The notes under the pieces: generated by a model
Database searches by the model: none
The model's input: the letters and a program-made list of their open reading frames with translations, nothing else
Told to the model about the DNA's origin: nothing
Translations under genes and position numbers: made by a program
In this document: piece by piece, positions 1 through 10,752 of the stretch
Numbering within the stretch: the stretch's first letter is position 1
How the letters are laid out: every line of letters starts with the position of its first letter
NCBI RefSeq assembly: GCF_029784155.1
Contig: NC_073693.1
Coordinates: 153,919,442 to 153,983,441, forward strand
Direction: 5' to 3'
Source of the DNA: Uranotaenia lowii
Taxonomy: Eukaryota; Arthropoda; Insecta; Diptera; Culicidae
DNA length: 64,000 bases

Positions 1-2036
1 TTTATTGAGTCACTTAATACGCACATTTTGCACTAGATCTTAAGTCTATACGACCTTTCCATCCGAAGTTTTCTCTATTTCAAGTATTATTTTTCCTTAA
101 TTCTACGAACTTCAAGGGTAAAATGGGCTAGTGAGCCAATAAACTTTATACCACATCTTAAAACTTGATATAAGTACTACAAATTTAGCCAAAAACTACT
201 CGCCTCTATGCGCCCGTTTTTGAGTACGGTTGGTATAAAGTTGTTGAATTCCTAGTTTTTAACGAGAAAATAGAGATTGTTTCATCTAATTGAAATTGAA
301 AGTAAGAATAACAAAAAAAATGATAAGTAGTTGCACGAAAACGTTTGAAATTTACGCTTTCAAATGGCTTCGCGAAATAAATCAGTAAAAACAAAAAAAA
401 ATAATAATAATAAAATAAAGCGACAATGATCCCGTAAATTGTTTCATCTCCTTTTTTAAGTTCTTTGTGAAGCAAAATTTTTTGATCAAAAGAAAAATTG
501 AAAAATTCCAAACAGAAAACTTTTTTGTTTATATTATTCATAACCTTTCTGCTAAACCTTTCATCCGTTTAATTGATAATTATGCCAATCTGTGTTTATG
601 TTTGCTCAAATAAAAATGTATAAAAATTAAACGGAAACAGTTACTTATCCAAGGAATATTTAAAGAAGGTACTGCCAAGGCAGCCCTGCTCTAGTATTGG
701 TATAGGCTGAGACAATCATGAATTGATGTTACTTGTTCTATACATAAGAATTGTATATGGTAAACCGGTTGAATTAAAATCATGACAATCTGTTAACCAC
801 TCAATATTTACCATCTACACCTTCTTGAAGCTGATATTTTCTTCATTTTTGCATGTTTTAGCTTCTATGCGACATTGCATTCATTAGTAAATTGAGAAAA
901 AAAACATAATGCAATCTTCAAAGGACCAAAAAACTTCATAACACAGTGAAATAGAGGCTTTACAACAAAATCAAAATGAAATTGGAATTCGAATTTGTTC
1001 TAAAACGTGTTTTTCTTTGAAATTCCTACCATTCTCACATAAATTCCGGATACAATCGATTTTGTGACACACATATTTTTTGGATCAAGATGATTTCATG
1101 ATTTTTTGGATATTTGGCAATTGATAATTTTTCTGTCAATCATAGCAATCATTGCATTCCATGAAATGTTCCATCTAACGGCAGCTGATTACCACCCAGC
1201 AGGTGGAGCAATATAACGGAAGGCATTTGTTTCGAAATAAAGCTCTTTCTCAACAAATTCCATAATTTGCAAAACAAATTGTAGTTGTAGTTGTCCAACT
1301 CGGCAAGCCTCGTTGTATACATTTACGACTTACGGCCAAACATTCATTCGAGTTTTTAAGAAAAAACAAAAGCGATTATTTATTTCAACTTCCTCCTATT
1401 TCTTTCATCTGAATGTTTTTGAGTCGATTATTTCCAACCAGATGTGCAGTACCACTTCTGATTTTCAAGTATGAGTCTCTCGTCTATCCAAGATTTTAAG
1501 AGTTTATTTTCATCTCAGCGCGATCCTTTGCAGTTAAGGAAAAGGAAAGATCGGATGATTTTCAAAATGTTACCTAGGAATATTTGAAAACACATCAGAT
1601 CAACGATAATCAAAGTATAAAACGATGTTTGTCAGCATTCTCCCGCCCGATCTACAGTGAAAAATACACGGATACAACTAAGATGATTTATTGAAACCAA
1701 GTTTTTGGTAATTGTGTAGCTTTTTCAACATAATTTTTTGGATATGCCTATTCGTCCGAATCCTTAGCTCAATTTATATGATATTTTAATACTTTTATTT
1801 TTTTAAGATATTTAACAGCTAACTGTCATTCTTCCCAACCCCATTTTTGAGTTAAGGAGAATCATTTAATTGTTTGATTCAGTAGAATAATTTAACCTAA
1901 GTTCATTTCTATTGAAAGCACTCGAACGTTTAATTGATCATCATATCAGAAGAATGCCTTGTCCAACATCCGCTTAATGCGACACAACATGCATACCAAA
2001 CAAGAAAATCAAGATTAACTCTTTTGTACAAAGTAG
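1..2036. other. AT-rich intergenic sequence, no gene seen
   Basis: I see no coding exon, RNA gene or bounded repeat here. The open frames are short, rich in Phe, Tyr and Leu, and look like chance readings of AT-rich DNA. Confidence 0.6.
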
Positions 2037-2038
2037 TA

Positions 2039-2898
2039 CCGTAATCCGGGGTAAGATTTATAACTTGTTTCAGTATATTTCGATTATTTTATCTGTTAAG
2101 GGGAATGTGGCATGTTTTAAATTTTTGAAAACCAGTACTGGACTCCTATGAACGTAAAACATGGATGAAGAAATTTATTAGAATCAGTCTCTATTTTGAC
2201 GGCTGTAACGAGTTTTCTTGATCATAAAGGATACAAACCATCTTCATAATATTTAAAAATGCTAGTTTATCAGTTTTACCTTGATTTTTAACGTTTACTT
2301 TAAAAATATTTATAATCGAAAAAAGAACTATGATGCTGCCTACATTTAGGGGCAAAAAATTTAATAATTGCTAAATAGTTTGAGCTTCAAAATACAAATG
2401 AAATTTCACCTTCACACATTCCCCTAGGCCTTCCTACTATTTCCATTTTCATTTTTTCTTCAAAGTTAACGATTCGATAAGGTTCCTATCCATTTCTCCA
2501 AAACGAGCTTACTCTTGGAAAATGTCCTTATTTTTTAAATATAAAAAAATTATCATTAAATGACTATAAAAATAGCACTATAACTACTCATATTCAAAGA
2601 AAAAAGTTGTTATCTCACATTAAACAACCCGTTTGCTTCTAAATGTTTTTTGGTATCATCAGGAGAGCTGTTTGTAAGCCAGCCTAGGAAAAACATCTAT
2701 TTTAAGACTTTGAAATAAGATTTTTACTAATAGAAAAAAAATGAAATACAAACCAAATTTTGTCTATTTGATAGTCAATTTATAGGCTTTCAAAAGTTTT
2801 CAAAAATTCAAACTATAGACTAAGTTATTGATGATAATGTGGAAAAAATTATTGTTGGTCAAATTTACCACGGTGATCAAAGTTACCCCGTTTTACGG
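2039..2898. mobile_element. TA-flanked MITE-like DNA element (860 bp)
   Basis: The left end reads CCGTAATCCGGGGTAA and the right end is its near inverse, TTACCCCGTTTTACGG. A TA lies outside each end (2037-2038 and 2899-2900). Terminal inverted repeats with a TA target duplication are typical of non-autonomous Tc1/mariner-type elements. No transposase frame is visible. A related terminus (CCGTCA, then GGGGCAACATGC-like sequence) occurs on the element at 43491-46023, so both may belong to one broad family. Confidence 0.7.
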
Positions 2899-2934
2899 TA
2901 CACTATATTTAAAAAAGTTGTTTACAGAAACAAT

Positions 2935-3218
2935 CATGTTTGGGAGTATTCCTTAACATAGAAGAACCATTAGTTGGATTAACTGGATCGGCAAAAATCT
3001 GGGGACTCAAATCCAAACATATTCACTGGATTTACTCCACAATAGGAAGACCAATTCTGGCCTATGAGTGTCTAGTGTGGTGGCAGAAAGGAGAAGTTGC
3101 AACAGTTCGGACAAAACTAAATCACCTTCAAAGAATGTGTCTTTAAGGGATGTCCGGATCGTTCACAACAACTCCTACTGCAGCACTAGAGGCTCTGTTT
3201 TCTATCAACCCTCTACAC
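2935..3218 (+). pseudogene. Non-LTR retrotransposon remnant, end of reverse transcriptase (part 1)
   Basis: The reading contains LKSKHIHWIYSTIGRPILAYE, then VWWQKGE and TKLNHLQRMCL, followed in another frame by TTPTAALEALF. This is the familiar junction between the reverse transcriptase thumb and RNase H in insect I/R1/Jockey-type non-LTR elements. The frame is broken after CL. The same gene continues at 5174 after a DNA element inserted at 3219-5168, and again at 5708. The element is a dead, 5'-truncated copy. Confidence 0.75.
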
Positions 3219-5168
3219 TGCCGTTCTAAGCAAGAATGTCCCATGTGACTTTTGGGTCATTTTCACTTTTTTGCTGGGAACGGTCTCATTTAGTGTTAAC
3301 TTTCGAATAGAAACACAAACAAGTATACTTTGTTCTGAACTTATACGAAATTTTCATCAAGGTGGTTGTCTCTATGTTGATAGTTCTACGCAAGAATGTC
3401 ACACTAGAAAAAATTCTATGAAAAATGCAAATTTTATAAAAAATTGTCTTAAGATGAGTTCAAACTGTTGAATTTAATGTTATTCACTGAAAAGAACACT
3501 AAAATAGAGCGCAGAGGAGGAGCGAGAAGCCTTGAGTGTTTTATTCAGAGAAATTTTTACTAAACACTTTTCGGTAGGCACTACTTAAAAGATCCATACT
3601 CAACTATACATTTTTATAAACAAAGAGGAACGTATTTCTCAAATTACGGTTTAGCATGAGTTTTTGGGAAAAAAAATAAACTACGCAAGCTTTTAAAATG
3701 ATAGAAAAATTGTAGCCGTGTGACAGTTTTTCGTAGAACTAGCATCGGCATGCCTTCTGATTCTACGCAAAAGTGTCACACGGAGCATTTTTGGCTCTAA
3801 TTTGCTGTTTTTTATGTACTGCTCCTATTCGCATATGAGTCCCATGTGTAAAAACTGCAAACCGAGAAAAACGCTGGTAAAGTTTGAAACTTGTTTTCAT
3901 AAAAACAATCGTTTAAATCATTTGTTGGTAAAACCTATCAACAGTTCGGACAGAAAACACCTCAAAGAATACTTCTGTTTACTTTTGCGCTAATACTGAC
4001 TAATAATTATGGAAAAATTTCAAAAAAACACTCATGTGACTCATATGCGAATATTCTTAACCCTCGAACAGAGATTATTCGCAAATAAGTCTCTGGTTCT
4101 AAAGTTATCGGTAAGTGGCAAGTACTTTTCTAACATATTTTTTTCATTTGTTTACCATTCTTTTTGATGACAGAAGAAAGTTATCGAAAGATCTTGATTC
4201 CAAACGCATTTCAATCAAGGTTTATTCGCCAAGTGGGATGTGTTTTCCAGTGTTTTTTTCAAAACTTTGTTTTCATTCGTGTGAAATTGCTGCGAATCAT
4301 CATCATTTAATTCAATGTGTGTTACGGATACGTAGATAACACCGAACAAAAGTCTGCTGGATTCAAGACAAAGAAGGAGATTTCTTCTGGGAACATCTTC
4401 CTAGGTAATAAACGAAAACAGTGGTATTGATATTGTTGTGCATATAGAAAAAAGTATTGAAAAAGTTTGTTATTTTGTTACCGAAACAACACTTCAAGTA
4501 TCATCCACCCGATCACACATTAGATCGTCAAAATTACCCACGAAGGAATTATCCTGACCGAAGACTGATCTATTGAGCGTTGTTCATCGGTTGATTTTTG
4601 TCGAAAAAATAATTTTGGTTACCAGTTACTTATTAATGTTTTTTGTGACTAAGAACAAAATTTCTTCGGAATCATTTCGCAACTACACGTTAAATTTTTA
4701 TGTAAATTAATGTTGTTTTAAGCATCGAATTATTGATTTACTTCATTTTCTATCTATCCTTTCCTTCAATTGTAAGCTCTGGCGCTGAATTTTGGTCATG
4801 GGACTCATATGCGAATATTTTTCACATGGGACACATCAGGGGTCATATTTTTTTTCGAAATTTTGGGAACAAACTTCGAATAAAAACTTGTTTTATAGGT
4901 AAATTGGAGCACAAAGAAGCGTTTTCCATCGATAACTCAAAAACGGTGAAAATGCACATGGGACTCATATGTGAATAGGGGCAGTGTAGGAAATGTAATT
5001 TTTTTGGCAGAAAACATTGTAAAATGATTAACTCGAACTGTTCACTACGAAAAACCTGTCGGTGAATTTTTATTTTGAGAGAAAAATTGGAAATATAGCT
5101 GATATTTCAATCGCGTTTTTCTCGTTTGCACGTTTTTCCACATGGGACAATCTTGCTTAGAACGGCAG
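3219..5168. mobile_element. DNA element (1950 bp) nested in the non-LTR remnant
   Basis: The left end TGCCGTTCTAAGCAAGA is repeated in inverse orientation at the right end. TACAC flanks both sides (3214-3218 and 5169-5173), and removing the element restores the host reading SINPLHLFLKQEAF. Inside lie several variants of the terminal motif, for example TTCTACGCAAGAATGTCACA at 3385 and direct or inverted ATGGGACTCATATGCGAAT near 3830, 4040, 4800 and 4965. No transposase is recognisable, so it is probably non-autonomous. The superfamily is uncertain; the duplication could be read as 4 or 5 bp. Confidence 0.75.
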
Positions 5169-5173
5169 TACAC

Positions 5174-5523
5174 TTGTTCCTAAAACAGGAAGCCTTCTCA
5201 TGTGCTTTTCGTCTACAGGCAGTTGGGTTCTGGCTGTTCAGAAATATCGAAAGTTTAATTTAGTGCCAAACGATTTAACACTCTCAGGTAGTTTTCCCTA
5301 CATGGCCTTTAAAGTCCAATTTCATTCTCCTCAAGAATGGTTATTAGGTTTCGTAGAGGACCAAATGTCCTCACATATTGTATTTTAAATTGACGGTTCA
5401 TTATCAAACCGGAGTGATGCACCCCAAAAAGAAAATTATGTTCAGAACAATTTATTTTTGTTCAGATAGACAAGCAGCTATTAAATCACTTAGTGCTTCC
5501 AGTTCTAGATCAAAACTGGTAAT
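5174..5523 (+). pseudogene. Non-LTR retrotransposon remnant, RNase H part (part 2)
   Basis: This continues the element begun at 2935. The tract SDRQAAIKSL near 5465-5500 matches the SDSQAAI motif that carries one catalytic Asp of the RNase H domain in I-clade elements. Several stop codons and frame changes show it is inactive. It is interrupted at 5524 by a 179-bp insert. Confidence 0.7.
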
Positions 5524-5702
5524 TGTGCAGACCTGTCCGGAGGTCTGCAACCCGGAAGCAACACCGGTGAGCAACCCGATCTCGAACTGCCGAGGAAACT
5601 GTGCGCTACTCGGCTAGTACGCTTGCTGGCCGACTGACTGACCGACTGGTTCACTGCACGCTTGTGACGAATGACGCGGTATCGGGTTAATTCATTCACA
5701 CA
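5524..5702. mobile_element. Short LTR-like insertion (179 bp, TG...CA, 5-bp duplication)
   Basis: The insert begins TGTGCAG and ends TTCACACA, giving TG...CA ends, and GTAAT flanks both sides (5519-5523 and 5703-5707). Removing it restores the RNase H reading KLVISCRKAIEEL. It is richer in GC than its surroundings and carries an 8-bp perfect hairpin (GCAGACCT / AGGTCTGC) near its left end. A very small solo LTR fits best; another short non-autonomous element is possible. Confidence 0.55.
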
Positions 5703-5707
5703 GTAAT

Positions 5708-5968
5708 CTCATGCCGGAAAGCAATCGAAGAACTTGCTGAAGGAAACGGATTAAAACCTTCTATGGGTACCCGAACATAAAGGAATTTTTGGAAACAAGC
5801 GCGCCGACGAACACGCCAGAGCTGGATCGGAAAAGGAATTTTTTAGACGAGAGCCGGCTGTCCCAAATCTCCATGTTGTTTCAGAAACCAAATTCAAACT
5901 TGGTCCTCTAACCAGCATGAACGATACTGGGAAGAGTTGGACACTTATCGCCAAACAAAATTATTTTT
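5708..5968 (+). pseudogene. Non-LTR retrotransposon remnant, end of RNase H (part 3)
   Basis: The reading LWVPEHKGIFGNKRADEHAR near 5758-5820 matches the WVPGHxGIxGNExADxxA block that closes the RNase H domain of I-clade non-LTR elements. It runs to a stop near 5968. Similarity to the element's C-terminal tail may continue weakly to about 6110. Confidence 0.7.
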
Positions 5969-6206
5969 AGAAAAATCATCTCCAATAATATCGAGTTAGT
6001 TGTTAACTTTAAGTAAATCTCATTGCAGCTTCTGATCAGAGCACTCTTCGGTCATTGTAGCTCAACTACCACATGCCCAAAATTTATGAATTATCAACAT
6101 GTGTCAAACATTTCTGTAAAAGTTTTTTTTTTATTTAGTAAAAATTTATTTAGGCAATTTACTTTTAGGCAAGTTTCTCTGTGCCGAGTAATCCACTTAA
6201 ATTAAA

Positions 6207-6616
6207 TTATAAAATGGAAATTGGGAATGATAAGGAAAGGGGAAGGGGTATGTTATCGGGGCTTGCGAATTTGTTGTGCGATAGTACTCGCACGGAGATC
6301 ATAATTGGTCCTTTCATCACTGGTAACTTCATTTGCTGAAGAAGGGTGAGAAGGGACCTGTGGGGAACTGAGAGGATTTCCTTCGACGATAACATTTTTA
6401 TCCATAGCTTCTACTGGTGATGAAACGATCTTCTTCCGAGGCGGAGAAGCGCAATCCGTAAAGTTAGTCTGCTGCGTAGGCTGTGCTATTGTTGTTGGCT
6501 GGTGGTGAATTTCTTTCTGCTAGGTGATTTGCTGCTGTTGTTTTTTCCTTCGGTTTGTGTTTTCTGCTGCGGTGTGTTGGTTGAAGTAATAGTCTGTCTT
6601 TGCTGATTTTTTGTAA
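6207..6616 (-). pseudogene. Non-LTR ORF1 remnant, C-terminal part
   Basis: This lies downstream, on the minus strand, of the zinc-knuckle ORF1 at 7167-7958 and is separated from it by the MITE at 6619-7164. The readings are Ser/Pro/Lys-rich and of low complexity, as in ORF1 tails, with several frames used. The assignment rests mainly on position. Confidence 0.35.
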
Positions 6617-6618
6617 TA

Positions 6619-7164
6619 CAGACCCCGTTCGATTTTGGCAACACGCCCGTACATTTTGTGTTTTTTCAGTTATTTTTACAAAATAACTTTTACCATTATC
6701 AAAAACGATATTTTTAGTCAATTCTCAACCATTTGTATTCATTTCTATTTTTTTTATCATGTTTTTGATGCATTTTGCACTTTTCTTGTTTTGTTTATAA
6801 TTTTTGTTATCATTTGTCATACTTGCTGATTTTGTCATTCTTCATCATTTTTTAGTTGTTTTTTTTTGTCATTTTCAGTCTTTTGTTTGGATTTGATTTT
6901 TAACTTTTCATCTTTTTGTCATTTTTGAGTACTTTATAAATTTTTTAAAAAACTTTTGTTTTTATTGTTGCATTTAATCACCATTTCAGAACATAGAAAC
7001 GTATTTATGGTGTTTGTCAAAATCAAAATGGTCCTGTTATAACGAAAACAAAAAGGTAATGTTGTTTATAAAAACCGTTCGATTTTGGCACATGTGCCAA
7101 AATCGGATGTTGCCAAAATCGAATGTTGCCAGAATCGAATGTTGCCAAAAACGAACGGGGTCTG
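6619..7164. mobile_element. TA-flanked MITE (546 bp) inserted in the ORF1 remnant
   Basis: The ends read CAGACCCCGTTCGATTTTGG and, inverted, CAGACCCCGTTCGTTTTTGG, with TA outside each (6617-6618 and 7165-7166). Near the right end the unit GATTTTGGCA / TGCCAAAATC recurs several times, including a perfect palindrome TTTTGGCACATGTGCCAAAA at 7084-7103. No coding capacity is seen. Its insertion splits the minus-strand ORF1 remnant. Confidence 0.8.
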
Positions 7165-7166
7165 TA

Positions 7167-7958
7167 CTTGCGTAAGTTGGTAATGCATTTCTATTGGTTA
7201 CGGCTAGTTTACGGGCGGACGAAATAGAAATATTGCTGTCGGTGCTTAGCTTAAGAATTGCTTCTTCTCTTCTCCATATCGGGCATTCACGAGCAACGGG
7301 AGCGTGTTGTCCTTTGCAGTTTTGGCAAAACGGTTTGGATTTCGATGTGCAATTATCGCTTGCATGCTGACCAGAGGAAACATTACAGGCTGTTTCATTA
7401 TGGCAGCGGCTCTTCGGATGACTGTACTGTAAACAGTTTCTGCAGAGCAATGGTTGGGGATAGTGAGGGCGAGTACGTACACGAAGGAGACCAAAGTCAA
7501 TGAACTCGGGTACTACTGTTGAGTTGATGGTCAAAACAAGTGTGGATGTACCTTCTATTCCTTTTGGAGTTTTTTTTGTTATTCTGCGAACCTCCGTAAT
7601 GTCTTACGGAGCCAGTTCCTTTTTGAGTTCTTCATCCGTCATTTCGTCCACTTCTGAGCATCGGATAACAAATTTACGGAAGTTCAATTTCGGATGGCGC
7701 AGAATCTCGATTGGAGTATCATCGAGAAGATGCTTTAAGGAAGCAATTTACCAATTGTTCTTTCTCTCAAAAAAGGCACTTTCTATTTTTCCTGCATGCT
7801 GCTCGATTGTTCTGCCGATAACAAACGGATTTTTTGGAAAATTTACTCCTCTAAGTCCTCGTAAAACAATGGATCCGATAATAGATAATAATCCGTCCAT
7901 GGACGTTATTTGGATTCATCCATTCCGGTACCGTTCGACTGGGCTTGTCACCCGGTGA
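7167..7958 (-). pseudogene. Non-LTR retrotransposon ORF1 (gag-like, zinc-knuckle) remnant
   Basis: Read on the minus strand, the N-terminal part contains FVIGRTIEQHAGKIESAFFE and DDTPIEILRHPKLN, followed by EVRRITKKTPKG and PEFIDFGLLRVRTRPHYP. These blocks are typical of ORF1 proteins of insect I/Loa-type elements. A CCHC knuckle CRNCLQYSHPKSRC follows, then two degenerate knuckles ending FCQNCKGQHAPVARECP. ORF1 proteins bind element RNA and act as nucleic-acid chaperones. At least one stop and frame change (near 7745) and the MITE insertion make it a pseudogene. It points opposite to the RT remnant at 2935-5968, so the two come from different copies. Confidence 0.7.
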
Positions 7959-8533
7959 CGGGCTCATCTTCACAACTTTTGCACTTTACGCTCAAATAAT
8001 CAGAACCTTTTGACGCGACGAGAGAGAAAAAACCATCCGATCGCGTTGAAGGCAGGGAAACGAATGGGTTCAGTCAAAGCTATTCAAAAAGTTGATAACA
8101 TTTTTGTAAAAAGAATGAATTTTAAAACAAGTTTATACTTCGACAACTAATAACATGTTAAACGCCATGTGTTTGATACTTATAATTTATTTCAATAAAT
8201 TTTAAAGGACATTAACAGAATGTTTATTATAAATACATACCTGCATAAGTCCTGGATTCAATTGACTTTCTTCGTTCACATTGATGACCGACCTTTTTTT
8301 TACTTTTATTCAAAACGGCAACCCCAGCTCATTGCTTCACCAAAACGTTATGAAGTGAAATAATCTGGAGATTTATAACATTATCCGTGTAGGCTGTAAC
8401 AAATTTCAACGCAGATTCCCATTGAGATGCCCTGGAGAATGAATAAACGATGTGAATAACCTGAAGGCCTGTTTTTATTCCAGATCGTTTCATTATTTTT
8501 TAAAGAAATTTAATAGCAAGTTGTCATTCTTTT
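7959..8533. other. Intergenic, no feature seen
   Basis: The first ~100 bases may still belong to the 5' side of the minus-strand ORF1 remnant. The rest is AT-rich and I recognise nothing in it. Confidence 0.5.
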
Positions 8534-8928
8534 AAACCATATATTTATTTTTGTTTGTAAAGAAATGAATCCAACTGTGTTAGATGAAATTTCAGGGACT
8601 AGATAAGAGAAAATCGATGTTGAAAAACATGCGAAAAAAATTCGCCTTGTCTCCCGGTAGGACTTGAACCCACATCTTGCGCCTCTCCGGGGCCCATGTA
8701 TTAAAATTCTACTACAGGAGACCAACCTGGCGTATGAATACTGGTTGAGTGTCGATGTCTATCGGAATGAAGGGATCTAGTCCCTGTCTAGTCCCTATCT
8801 CGTCCCTGAAATTTCATCTAACACAGTTGGATTCATTTCTCTACAAAAAAAAAGTTTCGCTGACTGAATGTTTGAGTCAAGACACATCTCTGGGTCGCAG
8901 TTAAGAAAAAAACCATATATTTATTTTT
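8534..8928. mobile_element. tRNA-related retroposed element with 19-bp target duplication and fold-back arms
   Basis: The perfect direct repeat AAACCATATATTTATTTTT lies at 8534-8552 and 8910-8928, which is the long target duplication expected from target-primed reverse transcription. The insert between is ~357 bp and ends in an A-rich run (AAGAAAAA) on the plus strand. Inside it, 44-bp arms at 8556-8599 and 8802-8845 are inverse copies with about one mismatch and enclose a tRNA-like unit. A SINE-type element fits the duplication; the inverted arms are unusual for a SINE. Confidence 0.65.
8648..8722 (-). other. tRNA-like segment (degenerate) inside the retroposed element
   Basis: On the minus strand a ~75-nt segment starts GTCTCCT and ends GGGAGAC, which pair as an acceptor-like stem. 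It contains the T-arm-like GTGGGTTCAAGTCCTAC, matching a Pol III B box (GGTTCAAGTCC). The anticodon arm does not fold convincingly, so I treat it as tRNA-derived SINE sequence and not as a working tRNA gene. Confidence 0.5.
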
Positions 8929-9435
8929 ATGGATTTTGTGCTATAACATGGCATACAATATCTATTTTTGTCTTGTAACAAAGATTTATTGTATGAAAAT
9001 ATCAATTAGAAAAAGGTCTTCTCAATAAAATTGAAATAATTTTTGTTTTGAAATTTTTATAAAAAAAAGTTTTGTTTTAGGCCTGATATTTATTTTATGT
9101 TTAATTTGTGTGTAGTGTATATAAAAAAGGACAAAAATTTGATGTGAAATCATTCAATTTTGTTTGATTTATTCTTTACAGACTTTGATGATATGTTTCT
9201 TTGATTTTTAAGTACAATTTTGGGGACCGATAATTATTGTGTATTACATTTCCCTATCTATCTTCTATCTTTTCTTCAAAAAGTGAACTAGATATAAGCA
9301 CACAATTGTAATCAAACAAAACGAGTTTGGCTCCTTTAAGCCTAAAGGTATGAGCCGTTTCAAGTAAAGAAATTACAAAAAAAATTATTGTGTATTAGAC
9401 AAGAATCTCATTAACGTATACCTTTATCTTTTCAG
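8929..9435. other. Non-coding; probable intron upstream of the spätzle exons
   Basis: AT-rich sequence ends in TTTATCTTTTCAG, a good splice acceptor for the exon at 9436. I could not identify the upstream exon(s) with a signal peptide, so the 5' part of the gene may lie further upstream or outside the window. Confidence 0.5.
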
Positions 9436-10746
9436 TTGCTTTTCGGTTACGCCGTGATAGTCCGTTCTGACGATTTACTCGACTCGGAAGAACCTCCAGA
9501 GGGGTTTGTAAAAATAATTGATGCATGTTATTCCGATGTATAAACAACTATTCTTTTAGATATTATGCCTTCATCGAATCACCATCGGCTGTGCCTCCAA
9601 AGGTACGCTCACCTCCTTACACTCACATCAATGTGGACTGCAAGGATGCCACCAATCCGAAGCCCTACGTTTCTGCCAATAACCTTTGCGGTGATTTGAA
9701 CAAAGGGAAAATTCCACGCAATCCGATGCGTCAGGTCGTTTTGGGGGAACCTTACCCATTGTAAGAAATCAATTTATATTGAGCTGTAATCAAATGTTTG
9801 AGTAACGTTTTTTCCACAGCGAGCTCATCCGTAATCAAACTCTGAAGTTCCTGTCCAAGACGTTGCCAGTTTTGAAAGCTGATGATACGCTACCCAAAGT
9901 AACACAAATCATTCCCGAAGAACCGGTGGAGCAGTTCGATGACAACGGGTAAGAAAGATAACATAAATTTGTCATTGACGATTCTTATTTCTCGATTCTA
10001 ATTCCAGCATCGGTCGCCGTATGGGCAAAGGCATTCGCATGACTGAAGAATACAAAGGTGAGGAAGAACCAAGGACGCCACGAAAATTCTGCGATGGAGG
10101 CGGTGTATTCTGTGCTCTGTATCGTGCGATTCAAGGTGAACCTATCAGTAGTAAGTTGGTCGCTGAAAGGCGTGAAGAAATTCCTGGAGCGTATCCACCA
10201 CCTCCAAGGTATGAAGGTCCTCCGACTCCTTGCCCAGCAAAGGTCGAATATGCTACGCCAGTGTTTGCCAAGAACTATCAAGGCTCTTGGCGCTATGTAG
10301 TTCAGATTCCGTACGAGGGATACTTCACTCAAACCGTCGAAGTAACGCGTTGTCTGCAGGCAAGATGTCACTACCTAGACGGAGGATGTCTTTCATCGCC
10401 TCGTTGGGTAAGCCTATTGGTTGCGGAGATATTCTATCCCAATGCTGAAGACTACACAACAACTACCTCAACGACTACTGCTCCGTCAATACAAGACTTC
10501 CAGGCGTATCAACAGTATTTGCAGAAACGAGCCGGTCTGCCAACAGCTTCTGATTCGTCTTCTTACGAAACCAATAGCAATCATGCTACTCGCAAGCAGG
10601 AACAGCATTGCGATGGTCACGACGAAATCGGATGCTTCCAGGTGCGTTTGTACTACGACTGGTTCCTGATACCCGGCTCATGCAAATGCTGGAGACCAGA
10701 TTACTTCTCAAAATATGTCAGGAAACGACCAACACCGGAGCTGTAG
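9436..10746 (+). CDS. Spätzle-family cystine-knot ligand, probably Spz4 type (3' exons, partial)
   Basis: Four exons join in one frame: 9436-9503, 9560-9760, 9820-9948 and 10008-10746. The introns are 56-59 bp with GT-AG ends; the first donor, GG|GTTTGT, is weak. They give 378 residues, with the N-terminus and signal peptide missing. The last exon carries the cystine-knot domain: CPAKVEYATPVFAKNYQGSW, then RYVVQIPYEGYFTQTVEVTR and CLQARCHYLDGGC, and finally GCFQVRLYYDWFLIPGSCKCW. Eight cysteines fit a Spätzle knot. Family members are secreted, cleaved by serine proteases and bind Toll receptors in patterning, immunity or neurotrophic signalling. About 60 residues rich in Thr, Gln and Ser separate the third and fourth parts of the knot; to my memory this and the C-terminal motif suit Spz4, but Spz3 or Spz6 is not excluded. 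No frameshift is seen. Confidence 0.85.
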
Positions 10747-10752
10747 AATAAA
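10747..10752 (+). terminator. Polyadenylation signal of the spätzle gene
   Basis: AATAAA begins directly after the TAG stop codon of the last exon. It is the only consensus signal close to the stop, which implies a very short 3' UTR unless a later signal is used. Confidence 0.5.

Noticed and set aside
122..245. A small inverted repeat (CAATAAACTTTATACC-like) as a MITE
   Set aside because: The match is short and no flanking duplication is visible; chance in AT-rich sequence cannot be excluded.
206..541. A 111-codon minus-strand open frame
   Set aside because: Its composition (Phe, Tyr, Lys rich) mirrors local AT-rich DNA; there is no domain or splice context.
8648..8722. A genuine tRNA gene
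   Set aside because: The T arm and acceptor-like stem are good but the anticodon arm does not fold, and the segment lies inside a retroposed element.
9330..9350. An upstream spätzle exon ending at AAAG|GTATGA
   Set aside because: The donor-like site is present, but no open frame before it gives a credible signal peptide or conserved sequence.
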